Assembly: GCF_014647595.1 (NCBI RefSeq)
Contig: NZ_BMPM01000008.1
Span: 1-64,000, forward strand
Direction: 5' to 3'
DNA from: Paenarthrobacter histidinolovorans
Lineage (GTDB): Bacteria; Actinomycetota; Actinomycetes; Actinomycetales; Micrococcaceae
DNA: 64,000 nucleotides
The notes under the pieces were generated by a model that was not told the origin of the DNA, did not search any database, and saw only the letters and a program-made list of their open reading frames with translations. Below, in pieces: positions 1 to 7,724 of the stretch. The translations under genes were made by a program, and so were the position numbers. Within the stretch, counting starts at the first letter, position 1. Every line of letters begins with the position of its first letter.

Positions 1-36
1 CCCGGGAGGGTGTGGGAGAGTAGGACACCGCCGGAC
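1..36 (+). rRNA. rrf: 5S rRNA, 3' end only (partial)
   Basis: The first 36 bases read as the 3' end of an actinobacterial 5S rRNA: a CCCGGGAGGGTGTGGGAGAG segment followed by a short run ending in CCGCCGGAC, which would pair with the 5' end lying outside the window. The rest of the gene, and presumably 23S and 16S, lie upstream of base 1. A strong terminator follows at once. Recognition is from memory of the 5S consensus. Confidence 0.85.
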
Positions 37-47
37 AACCATTAGCC

Positions 48-82
48 AAGAGCCCCAACCCCCCAAAAGGGTCGGGGCTCTT
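48..82 (+). terminator. Terminator of the rRNA operon
   Basis: An inverted repeat pairs 48-61 with 69-82 (14 positions, one A-C mismatch) around a 7-base loop. It lies 12 bases after the 5S end. The right arm ends in TT, but no long T-run follows. It most likely ends the rRNA transcript and also faces the 3' end of the convergent patatin-like gene. Confidence 0.8.
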
Positions 83-104
83 GCCATTTAACAAACCAAC
101 ACCA

Positions 105-1184
105 CTAACACCCAACCCAGAAGCCGGCCAACCTGGAAGCCAGGACCCGGCCCTGTTCAAAGCCGACCCGAGCGGCGGCCGGCCTTAGGGAAAAGTCCAT
201 CGCATTGACGCCGAACATATGCTCGGCTTCGCTGTCCGGGATGACTGTTTCCACCTGGCTGCCGCCGGCACGCAGGGCGTCCACTTGGCCGGCCAGGTGC
301 ATGCCCCACTCAGCAGGAGTCCGTGTCCGCCCACCGAAGGGTGACAACACCAGCACGCTTCCGTATCCGGCTGCCAGGTCCGCGTTCTCGGCGTTGGTGC
401 GGTATCCGCCGTCGATGTATTGCTCGTCGCCGATGCTGTAGGCGAAACCGCTGGCGCAGCTGGCAGCCACTGCATCCACGAGATCCACGCCGCTGTCCCG
501 GTCGAACACCACCGGTTCACCTGTCCGGGCATTGACGGCTGTCAGGAGAATCGCTCTTTCCGGCCACTGGGCCTGCGGCAAGCGGGTTGCCACTGTGGCC
601 CGCCAGCGCGCGCTGGCACCTTCCATGGAAGCGGCGATCTCTACGGCAGCCGCTCCAAGCCGGCGGCGCATATCCGCCATGCTCGAGGAGGCCTTCATGA
701 TGTTGCCGGTTCGCTCCATGTGATCCACCACGGGTCTCGTGGCAGTGCGTCGCGTTTCGATAGTGCGTCCCGTTTCGGTATCGGGTCCAGTCGCGGAACG
801 AACGGGCACGGCGGAAGCTTGGCGGGGCGCGGACTTATCGGTCCCTTTAGCGCCTGCGGGTTTCTGCGGAACAGAACTGAGGATGGCTTCAAAGAGCTCG
901 ATGGGGCTGGCTCCGGCCAGTTGGGCCGCCGCGGTCGACCCCGCTGATGTGCCAATGGTGAGCTCGGGGGTGGCGACATCCAGTCCGGCGTCAAAAAGGC
1001 CGGCTACGACGCCGATGAGCCATGCGTTGCCTGTGGAGCCGCCACCGCCAAGGACCAATGCCCGCTGCCTGGTGGACGGTTGCTGGACGGCGGAGCCGGT
1101 CTCCGCCTGGGACTGGACGGTGCCCGCGCGGCTGGATGCCGCCGTCGAATTGTTGTTAAAGGGTGAAGAAGAGGAAGTGTTCAA
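105..1184 (-). CDS. Patatin-like phospholipase family protein
   Basis: This is a serine acyl hydrolase of the patatin/RssA type, expected to hydrolyse lipid acyl esters; its substrate is unknown. The glycine-rich oxyanion loop (GGGGSTG) is near residues 46-52, the nucleophile elbow GTSAG at 78-82 (Ser80), and the catalytic Asp in DGG at 258-260, so the Ser-Asp dyad is complete. Residues 1-40 are low-complexity and Ser/Thr-rich. Residues about 105-155 form an Ala/Thr/Arg-rich insertion not expected in the core fold. The TTG start is supported by a GAAAGG-like site upstream; a later start would keep the whole catalytic core. It is a single gene, convergent with the rRNA operon. Confidence 0.85.
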   Translation of the reverse strand: MNTSSSSPFNNNSTAASSRAGTVQSQAETGSAVQQPSTRQRALVLGGGGSTGNAWLIGVVAGLFDAGLDVATPELTIGTSAGSTAAAQLAGASPIELFEAILSSVPQKPAGAKGTDKSAPRQASAVPVRSATGPDTETGRTIETRRTATRPVVDHMERTGNIMKASSSMADMRRRLGAAAVEIAASMEGASARWRATVATRLPQAQWPERAILLTAVNARTGEPVVFDRDSGVDLVDAVAASCASGFAYSIGDEQYIDGGYRTNAENADLAAGYGSVLVLSPFGGRTRTPAEWGMHLAGQVDALRAGGSQVETVIPDSEAEHMFGVNAMDFSLRPAAARVGFEQGRVLASRLAGFWVGC

Positions 1185-1385
1185 GGGAGCGCCTTTCGCG
1201 ATGTGCGTGACGGGCGCTCCTGATAGCGACCAGCTTAGTCGCGGGATCGTGGACTGCAGGGAGCGCCCACTATGGATACTGCGTTCATGGGTCTCACCTC
1301 CTGCCGAATGTTCACGATCACCCGAAAGTTATCACTCTGCGGCCACCTGCGCAATTGGCCAAGGAAGCGGCGGTAGAGTCTGGGA

Positions 1386-1820
1386 ATGAATCTCGTGCGG
1401 AGCGTGCCCATCGGCAGGGGCGGCAGTGGTGACCAGTTGCTTCTTCGTCCCCTTGAGCTCTCAGACGCCGCGGATTTGGCTGGTGCGTACCTGCGTAATC
1501 GCGGACATCTGGCGCCCTGGGAGCCCACCCGCGATGACGGATTCTTCACCGAGCATGGCCAGGAAGCCGTCATTCGCGCCAAGATCGACCAGGACCGTAC
1601 AGGCGGGGGCGCCGCGTCAGCTGCGGTAGCCGCCGTCGTCGATATGGCCACACAGGAACTTGACCTCCACAGGATCCAGGCCGCAACCCTGCTCCACAAC
1701 GCCCCGTCCCAGGCTGTCCTGGGGCGTTGCGGTTTTGACAGGATCGGCGTAGCGCCGTCCTACCTTCAGATCGCTGGCGAGTGGCAGGACCACGTTTTGT
1801 TCCAGCGCATCCTGTTCTGA
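1386..1820 (+). CDS. RimJ/RimL-type GNAT acetyltransferase with an apparent internal gap
   Basis: The N-terminal part (LLLRPLELSDAADLAGAY, residues 18-35) and the C-terminal part (AAVAAVVDMATQELDLHRIQ, then CGFDRIGVAPSYLQIAGEWQ) are typical of GNAT enzymes that acetylate ribosomal proteins or small molecules. Family members are usually about 170-190 residues; this one has 144. The central beta-strands and the R/Q-x-x-G-x-G/A acetyl-CoA loop that should lie between residues about 70 and 78 are missing, with DQDRTGGGAA joining the two halves in frame. As read, it should not bind acetyl-CoA normally. It may be a decayed gene or a sequence error. The ATG start lies downstream of a GGGA stretch. 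Confidence 0.7.
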   Translation: MNLVRSVPIGRGGSGDQLLLRPLELSDAADLAGAYLRNRGHLAPWEPTRDDGFFTEHGQEAVIRAKIDQDRTGGGAASAAVAAVVDMATQELDLHRIQAATLLHNAPSQAVLGRCGFDRIGVAPSYLQIAGEWQDHVLFQRILF

Positions 1821-2022
1821 CTGGCACGGCGCAGGAGCAGCGGCAAGGACGCAGGGTACGCCAAGGGCTTAAACGGCTCCAAAAAACCCCGAAATTCCGG
1901 TGATTTTGGTCAAAAAGGCGCGGAAACACGCGGAATTTGCTGGCCAAGGCATCCCAAGCTGGTAAGTTTTCGAACAGTGGCTTGCTCGCATTCCGCTTGA
2001 AAGCTCAAAAACGTATGAGTCC

Positions 2023-2028
2023 AGGAGG
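2023..2028 (+). promoter_or_regulatory. Strong ribosome binding site of the HU gene
   Basis: A perfect AGGAGG lies 6 bases before the ATG at 2035, consistent with a highly expressed DNA-binding protein. The 214-bp gap upstream (1821-2034) has no open frame of its own and should hold the promoter. Confidence 0.8.
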
Positions 2029-2034
2029 ACGTAA

Positions 2035-2322
2035 ATGGCTAAGAACCGTAGTGAACTCGTTGCAGAGGTAGCAGGCAAGGCTGGCACCAGCCAGGCAGCA
2101 GTCAACTCCGTGCTCGATGCACTGTTCGAAGTTTTCGAGACTTCTGTCGCCGCCGGCGAGAAGATCACCATCCCGGGCTGGCTCGCCGTCGAGCGCACCG
2201 ACCGTGCAGCCCGCACCGGCCGCAACCCGCAGACCGGCGAAACCATCCAGATCGCAGCCGGCCACAGCGTCAAGCTGACCGCTGGCTCCAAGCTGAAGGC
2301 AGCAGTCGCCAAGAAGAAGTAA
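2035..2322 (+). CDS. hup: HU family DNA-binding protein
   Basis: This 95-residue histone-like protein bends and compacts DNA as a dimer. It shows the full HU pattern: an N-terminal helical dimer module (NRSELVAEVAGKAGTSQAAV), the GEKITIPGWLAVE strand region, and the DNA-binding arm RTGRNPQTGETIQI with the Pro-containing tip near residues 63-66. The C-terminus ends in a short lysine cluster (AAVAKKK). It lacks the long Lys/Ala-rich tail of mycobacterial HupB, so it is a short HU. It is monocistronic: its own AGGAGG lies upstream and a terminator 20 bases downstream. Confidence 0.97.
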   Translation: MAKNRSELVAEVAGKAGTSQAAVNSVLDALFEVFETSVAAGEKITIPGWLAVERTDRAARTGRNPQTGETIQIAAGHSVKLTAGSKLKAAVAKKK

Positions 2323-2342
2323 CTTCTTCGGCACAGGCCTTG

Positions 2343-2374
2343 AAGGGGCGGCAACCTGATGGTTGCCGTCCCTT
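2343..2374 (+). terminator. Rho-independent terminator after hup
   Basis: The left arm 2343-2356 pairs with the right arm 2361-2374 around the 4-base loop TGAT, with one G-T wobble. A pyrimidine-rich tract (TTCTTCTT) overlaps the right arm's end and continues past it. It lies 20 bases after the HU stop. Confidence 0.88.
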
Positions 2375-2444
2375 CTTCTTTGGGTTAATCCACATAGCGC
2401 CCCTTCGATTCGCAGCCCGGCGACAGGTAGCGGACAATGGATAG

Positions 2445-4667
2445 GTGCCGTCAGCAAGAAGTTCCGCAACTGCCCCGTCGTCCCCTCCCAAGCCGGGAGC
2501 ACGTGGAGGCTCTACAGTCGCGGGAATTTCCCTTCCTTGGCAGTTGGCGGGCCTGGCGGTCCTGTTCATCATTCTTGCCGGGGCGCTGATCTTCTCCGGG
2601 GCCTCGGCGGCCCGCCAGGTTTCAGATCCCGGCGCACTGGTCAGATGGGGTCTTCCGTTTGCCAAGGCCATCCACAACGTGTCGGTGGCGACCGTGGTCG
2701 GCGGCTTGATCTTCGCCGTGGGCATCCTGCCCAAGAATCTGGGCGGATCCCGTTCCCGGGAGAAAGACGCCGACGCTCCGGAGCATCCAGCGTTTTCAAG
2801 GGCCCTCGCGGTCGCTGCTGCCGCAGGCGCTGCATGGACCTTGTCCGCAGTGGCGGTCCTCGTCCTGACGTACGCGGATGTCGCCGGCCAGCCGCTCTCC
2901 GGGGATGCCGAGTTCACCCGTTCGCTGGTCTATTTCATGACGGACATCGAAACCGGCAAGGCCTGGTTGGCCGTCACCATTATTGCCGCCGTGGTCACCA
3001 CAGCCCTGTTCGGGGTCCGGTCGTTGACGGGCTTGGCGTTTACGCTCGTGCTCGCGCTGATTGGCCTGATTCCCACAGCGCTGATCGGCCACTCTTCCAG
3101 CTCGAGCGACCACGAGGGCGCCATCAATTCCCTGGGCCTCCACCTGGTGGGCGTCTCCACTTGGGTGGGCGGCATCATCATGCTGGCGGTCCTATCGGGA
3201 ATCCTCACCGGCTCACGGAAGACAGGAACTCCGGACATCACGGAGCAGACGCTCCGGCGCTTCTCGTCGCTGGCCGGCTTCGCCTTCGTTCTGGTGTTCG
3301 CTTCCGGTGTCATCAATGCGGCCATCCGGGTCACCAACCCCGCCGACCTCTTCGGTTCCTCTTACGGCCAGCTGATCGTGGCCAAGGCCCTCGCCACATT
3401 GGTACTGGGCGGTATCGGCTTCATGCACCGCCAGTGGGTCATCCCGCAACTCGGTAAGAACGGTTCCATGTCCGCGCGCCGGGTGCTGTGGCAACTGGTT
3501 CTGGTTGAGCTGCTGGTGATGGGTGCGACGTCGGGACTCGCCGTTGCGCTCGGACGCTCGGCTCCGCCGCAGCCCACCACCTACGCGCCGGATGCCTCGC
3601 CCTCCTTCATCCTCTCCGGATACGAGCTGCCACCGGAACTTACCCCTGAGCGCTGGCTCACAGAGTGGCGCTTCGATTGGCTGTGGGTAGGCGTGGCGTT
3701 GTTTGGTGCCGTCTCCTACATCATGGGCATCGTCAAGGTCCGTCGTCGTGGAGACCAGTGGTCCGTGTTCCGGACAGTGAACTGGGTGATCGGCCTGGTG
3801 GTCCTCACGTACATCACCTCCGGCCCACCGGCTGTTTATGGCCGTGTGCTGTTCTCTGCGCACATGGTGGACCACATGGCCCTCACCATGGTGGCGCCCA
3901 TCTTCCTGGTGCTTGGGGCTCCCGTAACCCTGGCACTGCGCGCACTCCCGTCCCGGGGTGAAGGTACCCACGGCTCCCGGGGCTTGCGGGAATGGTTGCT
4001 TCTGTTCGTGCACTCCAGGTTCTCGCAGGTTGTCACCCACCCCCTGTTCGCGGCGGCAAACTTCGCTGGGTCCATCGTCTTGTTCTACTACTCGGACCTA
4101 TTCGGTCTGGCCATGCGCGAGCACGTGGGTCACGAGCTCATGAACCTGCACTTCCTGCTGACCGGCTACATCTTTGTCCTGAGCATGATCGGCAGCGATC
4201 CCTTGCCGCGTCGTGCACCATATCCGATGCGGTTGCTGCTCCTGCTGGCAACCATGGGCTTCCACGCATTCTTCGGAGTGTCCATCATGGGCGGCACCGG
4301 CTTGCTCGCTGCCGACTACTTCGGAAACCTTGGCCGGGCCTGGGGCCCCTCGGCTCTGGGTGACCAGCAACTCGGTGGTGCCGTTGCTTGGGGCATCGGC
4401 GAAATTCCTACATTGCTGGTGGCTATCGGGGTGGCAGTCATGTGGTCCCGCTCCGACGAACGGGAGAAGCGCCGCGTGGACCGCGCGGCCGACAGGAATA
4501 ACGACGCCGATCTCAGTGCTTACAACGATATGTTTGCCCGATTGGCTGAGCGCGATGCCAAGCTTGCAAGCCGCACTCCCCGGGCAACCACGACGGCCCA
4601 GGCGGAGCGCCCCACGAACGACAATGCCGGGCAGACTGACCCGAACACCAAGCTGGAAGGACGCTGA
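2445..4667 (+). CDS. CopD-CtaG fusion: copper resistance D domain plus cytochrome c oxidase assembly domain
   Basis: This is a 740-residue polytopic membrane protein. Residues about 30-370 form a CopD-like copper transport domain of roughly eight membrane segments, with conserved His in KAIHNVSVATVVGG, GHSSSS and LGLHLVGVSTWVGG. Residues about 410-690 are a Caa3_CtaG domain with the His-rich segments SAHMVDHMALTM, REHVGHELMNLHF and MGFHAFFGV, used for copper delivery to cytochrome c oxidase. The tail (about 690-740) is hydrophilic and cytoplasmic. Such fusions are usual in Micrococcaceae. The GTG start at 2445 is the best guess and sits after a weak GGATAG. It overlaps the next gene by one base (TGATG), so the two are translationally coupled. 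Confidence 0.92.
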   Translation: MPSARSSATAPSSPPKPGARGGSTVAGISLPWQLAGLAVLFIILAGALIFSGASAARQVSDPGALVRWGLPFAKAIHNVSVATVVGGLIFAVGILPKNLGGSRSREKDADAPEHPAFSRALAVAAAAGAAWTLSAVAVLVLTYADVAGQPLSGDAEFTRSLVYFMTDIETGKAWLAVTIIAAVVTTALFGVRSLTGLAFTLVLALIGLIPTALIGHSSSSSDHEGAINSLGLHLVGVSTWVGGIIMLAVLSGILTGSRKTGTPDITEQTLRRFSSLAGFAFVLVFASGVINAAIRVTNPADLFGSSYGQLIVAKALATLVLGGIGFMHRQWVIPQLGKNGSMSARRVLWQLVLVELLVMGATSGLAVALGRSAPPQPTTYAPDASPSFILSGYELPPELTPERWLTEWRFDWLWVGVALFGAVSYIMGIVKVRRRGDQWSVFRTVNWVIGLVVLTYITSGPPAVYGRVLFSAHMVDHMALTMVAPIFLVLGAPVTLALRALPSRGEGTHGSRGLREWLLLFVHSRFSQVVTHPLFAAANFAGSIVLFYYSDLFGLAMREHVGHELMNLHFLLTGYIFVLSMIGSDPLPRRAPYPMRLLLLLATMGFHAFFGVSIMGGTGLLAADYFGNLGRAWGPSALGDQQLGGAVAWGIGEIPTLLVAIGVAVMWSRSDEREKRRVDRAADRNNDADLSAYNDMFARLAERDAKLASRTPRATTTAQAERPTNDNAGQTDPNTKLEGR

Positions 4668-6640
4668 TGAGCGAAACCGTACGTACCCAACACCGGGTCC
4701 GGGCCTCCGAACTCGAGGGCCGCGGCTGGCTCAACACCGGCGGTAAGTCCCTGGACCTCGAGTCCCTGCGCGGAAAGATCGTGCTTCTCGATTTCTGGAC
4801 CTTCTGCTGCATCAACTGCCTCCACGTGCTGGACGAGTTGCGGCCGTTGGAAGAAAAGTACTCGGACGTGCTGGTAACCGTTGGCGTGCATTCGCCCAAG
4901 TTTGAACACGAGGCAGACCCGGTTGCTTTGGCATCCGCGGTTGAACGCTATGAGATCCACCACCCGGTCCTGGATGACCCGGAACTGGCCACGTGGAAGG
5001 CTTACACCGCCCGTGCCTGGCCCACGTTGGTGGTTGTGGACCCCGAGGGCTACATTGTGGCCCACCTTTCCGGCGAGGGCCACGCAGACGGCCTCTCAGT
5101 CCTGCTCGAAGAGCTCGTTGCTGAGCATGAAGCCAAGGGGACACTTCACCGCGGCGACGGCCCGTACGTTGCCCCGGTGCCAACGTCGGGCACGTTGCGC
5201 TTCCCCGGCAAAGCGACCCAGCTTCCCAACGGGAACTACCTGGTAGTGGACTCCGGCCATCACCGTTTGGTGGAGTTGCGCCCCGACCTGGAAACAGTGG
5301 AACGCATCATTGGTTCCGGCACCAAGGGTTACCTGGACGGGCAATCGGAAATTGCCCAATTCAACGAACCCCAGGGCGTTACCCTTCTTCCCTCGGAGCT
5401 GGCCTGGAAGCTCGGATACGACGCTGTGGTGGCGGACACTGTCAACCACCGCCTTCGCGGCGTGACCCTCAGCTCGGGATACGTCCAGACGATCGCAGGC
5501 AACGGCGTGCAGCGCCTCCTGGACACTGGCCCCGCCCGCGTCACCGATTCCGGCGCCGGTACATGGTCCGAACACCACGACGCCGGTCCGGCTGACTTCG
5601 CGGGAGACGCCCTGGATGTCGGAGCCCTCGGAAAGGGCACGGAGGTTTCCCTCTCCTCGCCGTGGGATGTGGTCTGGAGCGAGAAGCTGCAGAAGGTGGT
5701 CATCGCCATGGCCGGAACCCACCAGATCTTTGCTTTCGACCCCCTGGCCAACCAGGTCTCCATCCTGGCCGGTTCAGGTCTTGAAGGTTTGCTGGACGGC
5801 AAAGCCGAGGAAGCCTGGTTTGCCCAATCCTCCGGTCTGGCAATCGACGGCGAAGACAACATCTGGGTAGCTGACTCCGAAACGTCATCACTGCGCCGCC
5901 TGGTGGTCAGCGATTCCGGCGTGACCGTGGAAACAGCCGTGGGCAAGGGCCTGTTCGATTTCGGTTTCCGCGACGGCGAAGCATCGGAAGCCCGCTTGCA
6001 GCACCCCCTGGGTGTGACGGTGCTGCCGGACAACTCCGTGGCCATCGCCGACACCTACAACGGGGCCGTACGCCGCTATGACCCCGCCACCAAGTCCGTC
6101 TCCACCCTGGCCAGAGGTCTCGCTGAGCCGAGCGACGTCGTCGTGGTCCAAGTGGAAGGCAGCGATCCGCTGCTGGTAGTGGTGGAATCGAACAAGCACC
6201 AGTTGGTCCTGGTTCCGATCCCCAAGGAAGCCCAGCAAGTGGATGAGGGCGCGTCGCAGACGCACCGTCCCAAGAGCCCGGTGACCCCCGGGACCCTTGA
6301 GCTTGCGGTGCGCTTCAAGGCTCCCACCGGGCAAAAACTTGATGACCGGTGGGGCGACCCCACCCAGATGAAGATTTCCTCCACGCCGCCCGAACTCTTG
6401 GTTTCAGGCGGTGGGACCTCGGTGGGTCTGCTGCGTACCCTGGAACTGTCTGCGGATGTCCCCGAGGGAATCCTGCACATCACGGCCCGCGCGGCCGCTT
6501 GTGATGGGCCGGAGACCGAAGACGGCGAAATCCCGGACCACGCAGCATGCCACCTGTATCAGCAGGATTGGGGCATCCCGGTGGTCCTGCAGGCCGACGG
6601 GGAGTCGGAGCTGGTGCTGGACCTCCGCGGCATGGACTAA
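4667..6640 (+). CDS. Thioredoxin-domain / NHL-repeat protein (NHLRC2-like)
   Basis: Residues 1-150 form a thioredoxin-like domain with the motif FWTFCCINC (CCINC at 47-51), the atypical active site of NHLRC2-type proteins. Residues about 165-510 carry NHL beta-propeller repeats (for example LPNGNYLVVDSGHHRLVEL, AIADTYNGAVRRYD). Residues about 520-657 form a C-terminal beta-rich domain. There is no signal peptide, so the protein is probably cytoplasmic. Coupling to the CopD-CtaG gene suggests a redox or copper-related role beside oxidase assembly, but that is inference; the biochemical function of bacterial members is not established. The GC-rich hairpin at 6658-6693 ends the unit. Confidence 0.9.
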   Translation: MSETVRTQHRVRASELEGRGWLNTGGKSLDLESLRGKIVLLDFWTFCCINCLHVLDELRPLEEKYSDVLVTVGVHSPKFEHEADPVALASAVERYEIHHPVLDDPELATWKAYTARAWPTLVVVDPEGYIVAHLSGEGHADGLSVLLEELVAEHEAKGTLHRGDGPYVAPVPTSGTLRFPGKATQLPNGNYLVVDSGHHRLVELRPDLETVERIIGSGTKGYLDGQSEIAQFNEPQGVTLLPSELAWKLGYDAVVADTVNHRLRGVTLSSGYVQTIAGNGVQRLLDTGPARVTDSGAGTWSEHHDAGPADFAGDALDVGALGKGTEVSLSSPWDVVWSEKLQKVVIAMAGTHQIFAFDPLANQVSILAGSGLEGLLDGKAEEAWFAQSSGLAIDGEDNIWVADSETSSLRRLVVSDSGVTVETAVGKGLFDFGFRDGEASEARLQHPLGVTVLPDNSVAIADTYNGAVRRYDPATKSVSTLARGLAEPSDVVVVQVEGSDPLLVVVESNKHQLVLVPIPKEAQQVDEGASQTHRPKSPVTPGTLELAVRFKAPTGQKLDDRWGDPTQMKISSTPPELLVSGGGTSVGLLRTLELSADVPEGILHITARAAACDGPETEDGEIPDHAACHLYQQDWGIPVVLQADGESELVLDLRGMD

Positions 6641-6657
6641 GCCGTACTGCTGGAATG

Positions 6658-6697
6658 GCCCGGGTTTGACTCCTCCGAGGGGTAGGCCCGGGCTTTT
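6658..6697 (+). terminator. Terminator after the CopD-CtaG / NHL operon
   Basis: GCCCGGG (6658-6664) pairs perfectly with CCCGGGC (6687-6693) and is followed by TTTT. The 22-base loop contains a small internal CTCCtccGAGG-like stem. Confidence 0.85.
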
Positions 6698-6714
6698 CTG
6701 TGCCCCCGGACAGT

Positions 6715-6727
6715 CAAAAGTGGGCTA
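6715..6727 (+). repeat. Left member of a 13-bp inverted repeat flanking the DUF559 gene
   Basis: CAAAAGTGGGCTA here is the exact reverse complement of TAGCCCACTTTTG at 7638-7650. The two copies bracket the DUF559 coding region with little else between them. Confidence 0.7.
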
Positions 6728-6800
6728 CTCCGGTCCCGAGTTGTCCACATAGACCACCCCGGCGCTGCCCACCTGTTGGCTGGAACAGCAGGCTGGAGGG

Positions 6801-7640
6801 ATGAAACCAGAGGATGCCCTGCGACGATTGGGTGGCGTTGCCATGACGCGGCAGGTGCGGGCTCAGGGTGCCAGTGAAACGGCGATTCGATCCGCGTTGC
6901 GGGCGGGAAGTGTCCAACGCGTCGAACGTGGAGTGCTGCGCCTTCCGGCTGCCGACCCGGCGTTTGTCGCAGCAGTAAAAGCGAGATCGCTGCTCACCTG
7001 CGCATCAGCTGCAAGCCGTTACGACCTGTGGTTGCTGCACAAACCCGCTGAGCCCCACTACTGGCAAAGCAATGGCCGACGTACTGCAGGGTGCATCAGC
7101 CACAGGCTGTCCCTGTCCCAACCTCGACCGAACGAGCCGTACGTTGCCCTTCCGGATGTTCTTTTGCACGCGCTTCTCTGCCTGCCTCCATTGGAAGCAC
7201 TGGTGATGGTGGAGAGCGCGTACATCCGCGGTGACATCGGGCTCGGGTATCTACGTCGTCATCTACTTGGCAACCGAAGTGGTCAGGCCCGTGATGTTCT
7301 GGCCAAAGTGGACCGGGGTGCAGGGTCCCTCTTGGAAACCCTGGCACGGGTCCTTTTCCGCGACGTAGGGATCCGCACCGAGACACAAGTCTGGATCGAG
7401 GGTATAGGCACCGTCGACTTTCTTCTTGAAGGATTCCTCATAGTTGAACTCGACGGCCTGGCGTTCCATCTGGAGCCGCGTCAGTTCAAGAAAGACCGCA
7501 GGCGGGACAACGAAGCAATCAGGCAAGGAATGCTGGTGCTGAGGTTCTTCTATGACGACGTCGTGCACGCGCCGGAGAAGATGCTCCAACATGTGCGTGA
7601 AGTTCTTCTTCATGGGCCAGCTCGTCTGTGGTCGAACTAG
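6801..7640 (+). CDS. DUF559 (Vsr/PD-(D/E)XK-like fold) protein with an AbiEi-like N-terminal domain
   Basis: This 279-residue protein is of a type common in actinobacteria. Residues 1-90 look like the winged-helix 'type IV toxin-antitoxin AbiEi' N-terminal module (DALRRLGGVAMTRQVRAQGA, ending in a LRLPAADPAFVAAV element). Residues about 170-270 form a DUF559 domain of the Vsr-like nuclease fold: GTVDFLLEGFLIVELDG followed by RDNEAIRQGMLVLRFFYDDV, with candidate Asp and Glu metal ligands in VDF and VELDG. Function is unknown; a nuclease role is only inferred from the fold. No partner toxin gene is adjacent. The stop codon lies inside the right copy of a 13-bp inverted repeat. Confidence 0.8.
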   Translation: MKPEDALRRLGGVAMTRQVRAQGASETAIRSALRAGSVQRVERGVLRLPAADPAFVAAVKARSLLTCASAASRYDLWLLHKPAEPHYWQSNGRRTAGCISHRLSLSQPRPNEPYVALPDVLLHALLCLPPLEALVMVESAYIRGDIGLGYLRRHLLGNRSGQARDVLAKVDRGAGSLLETLARVLFRDVGIRTETQVWIEGIGTVDFLLEGFLIVELDGLAFHLEPRQFKKDRRRDNEAIRQGMLVLRFFYDDVVHAPEKMLQHVREVLLHGPARLWSN

Positions 7641-7650
7641 CCCACTTTTG
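7638..7650 (-). repeat. Right member of a 13-bp inverted repeat flanking the DUF559 gene
   Basis: TAGCCCACTTTTG is the perfect reverse complement of the copy at 6715-6727. Its first three bases are the TAG stop of the DUF559 gene. Confidence 0.7.
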
Positions 7651-7724
7651 GGCGGCTCTCCCACAACCACGGGCACTGATTGAGGGACTCGGGGGTGGAA
7701 ACCGGGCCAGTCCGGCAGCAAGAA

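Noticed and set aside
36-104. tRNA gene after the 5S rRNA
   Set aside because: The only structure is the terminator hairpin; no cloverleaf can be drawn.
6801-7640. Type IV toxin-antitoxin pair
   Set aside because: Only the AbiEi-like N-terminal module is suggested; there is no AbiEii toxin gene beside it.
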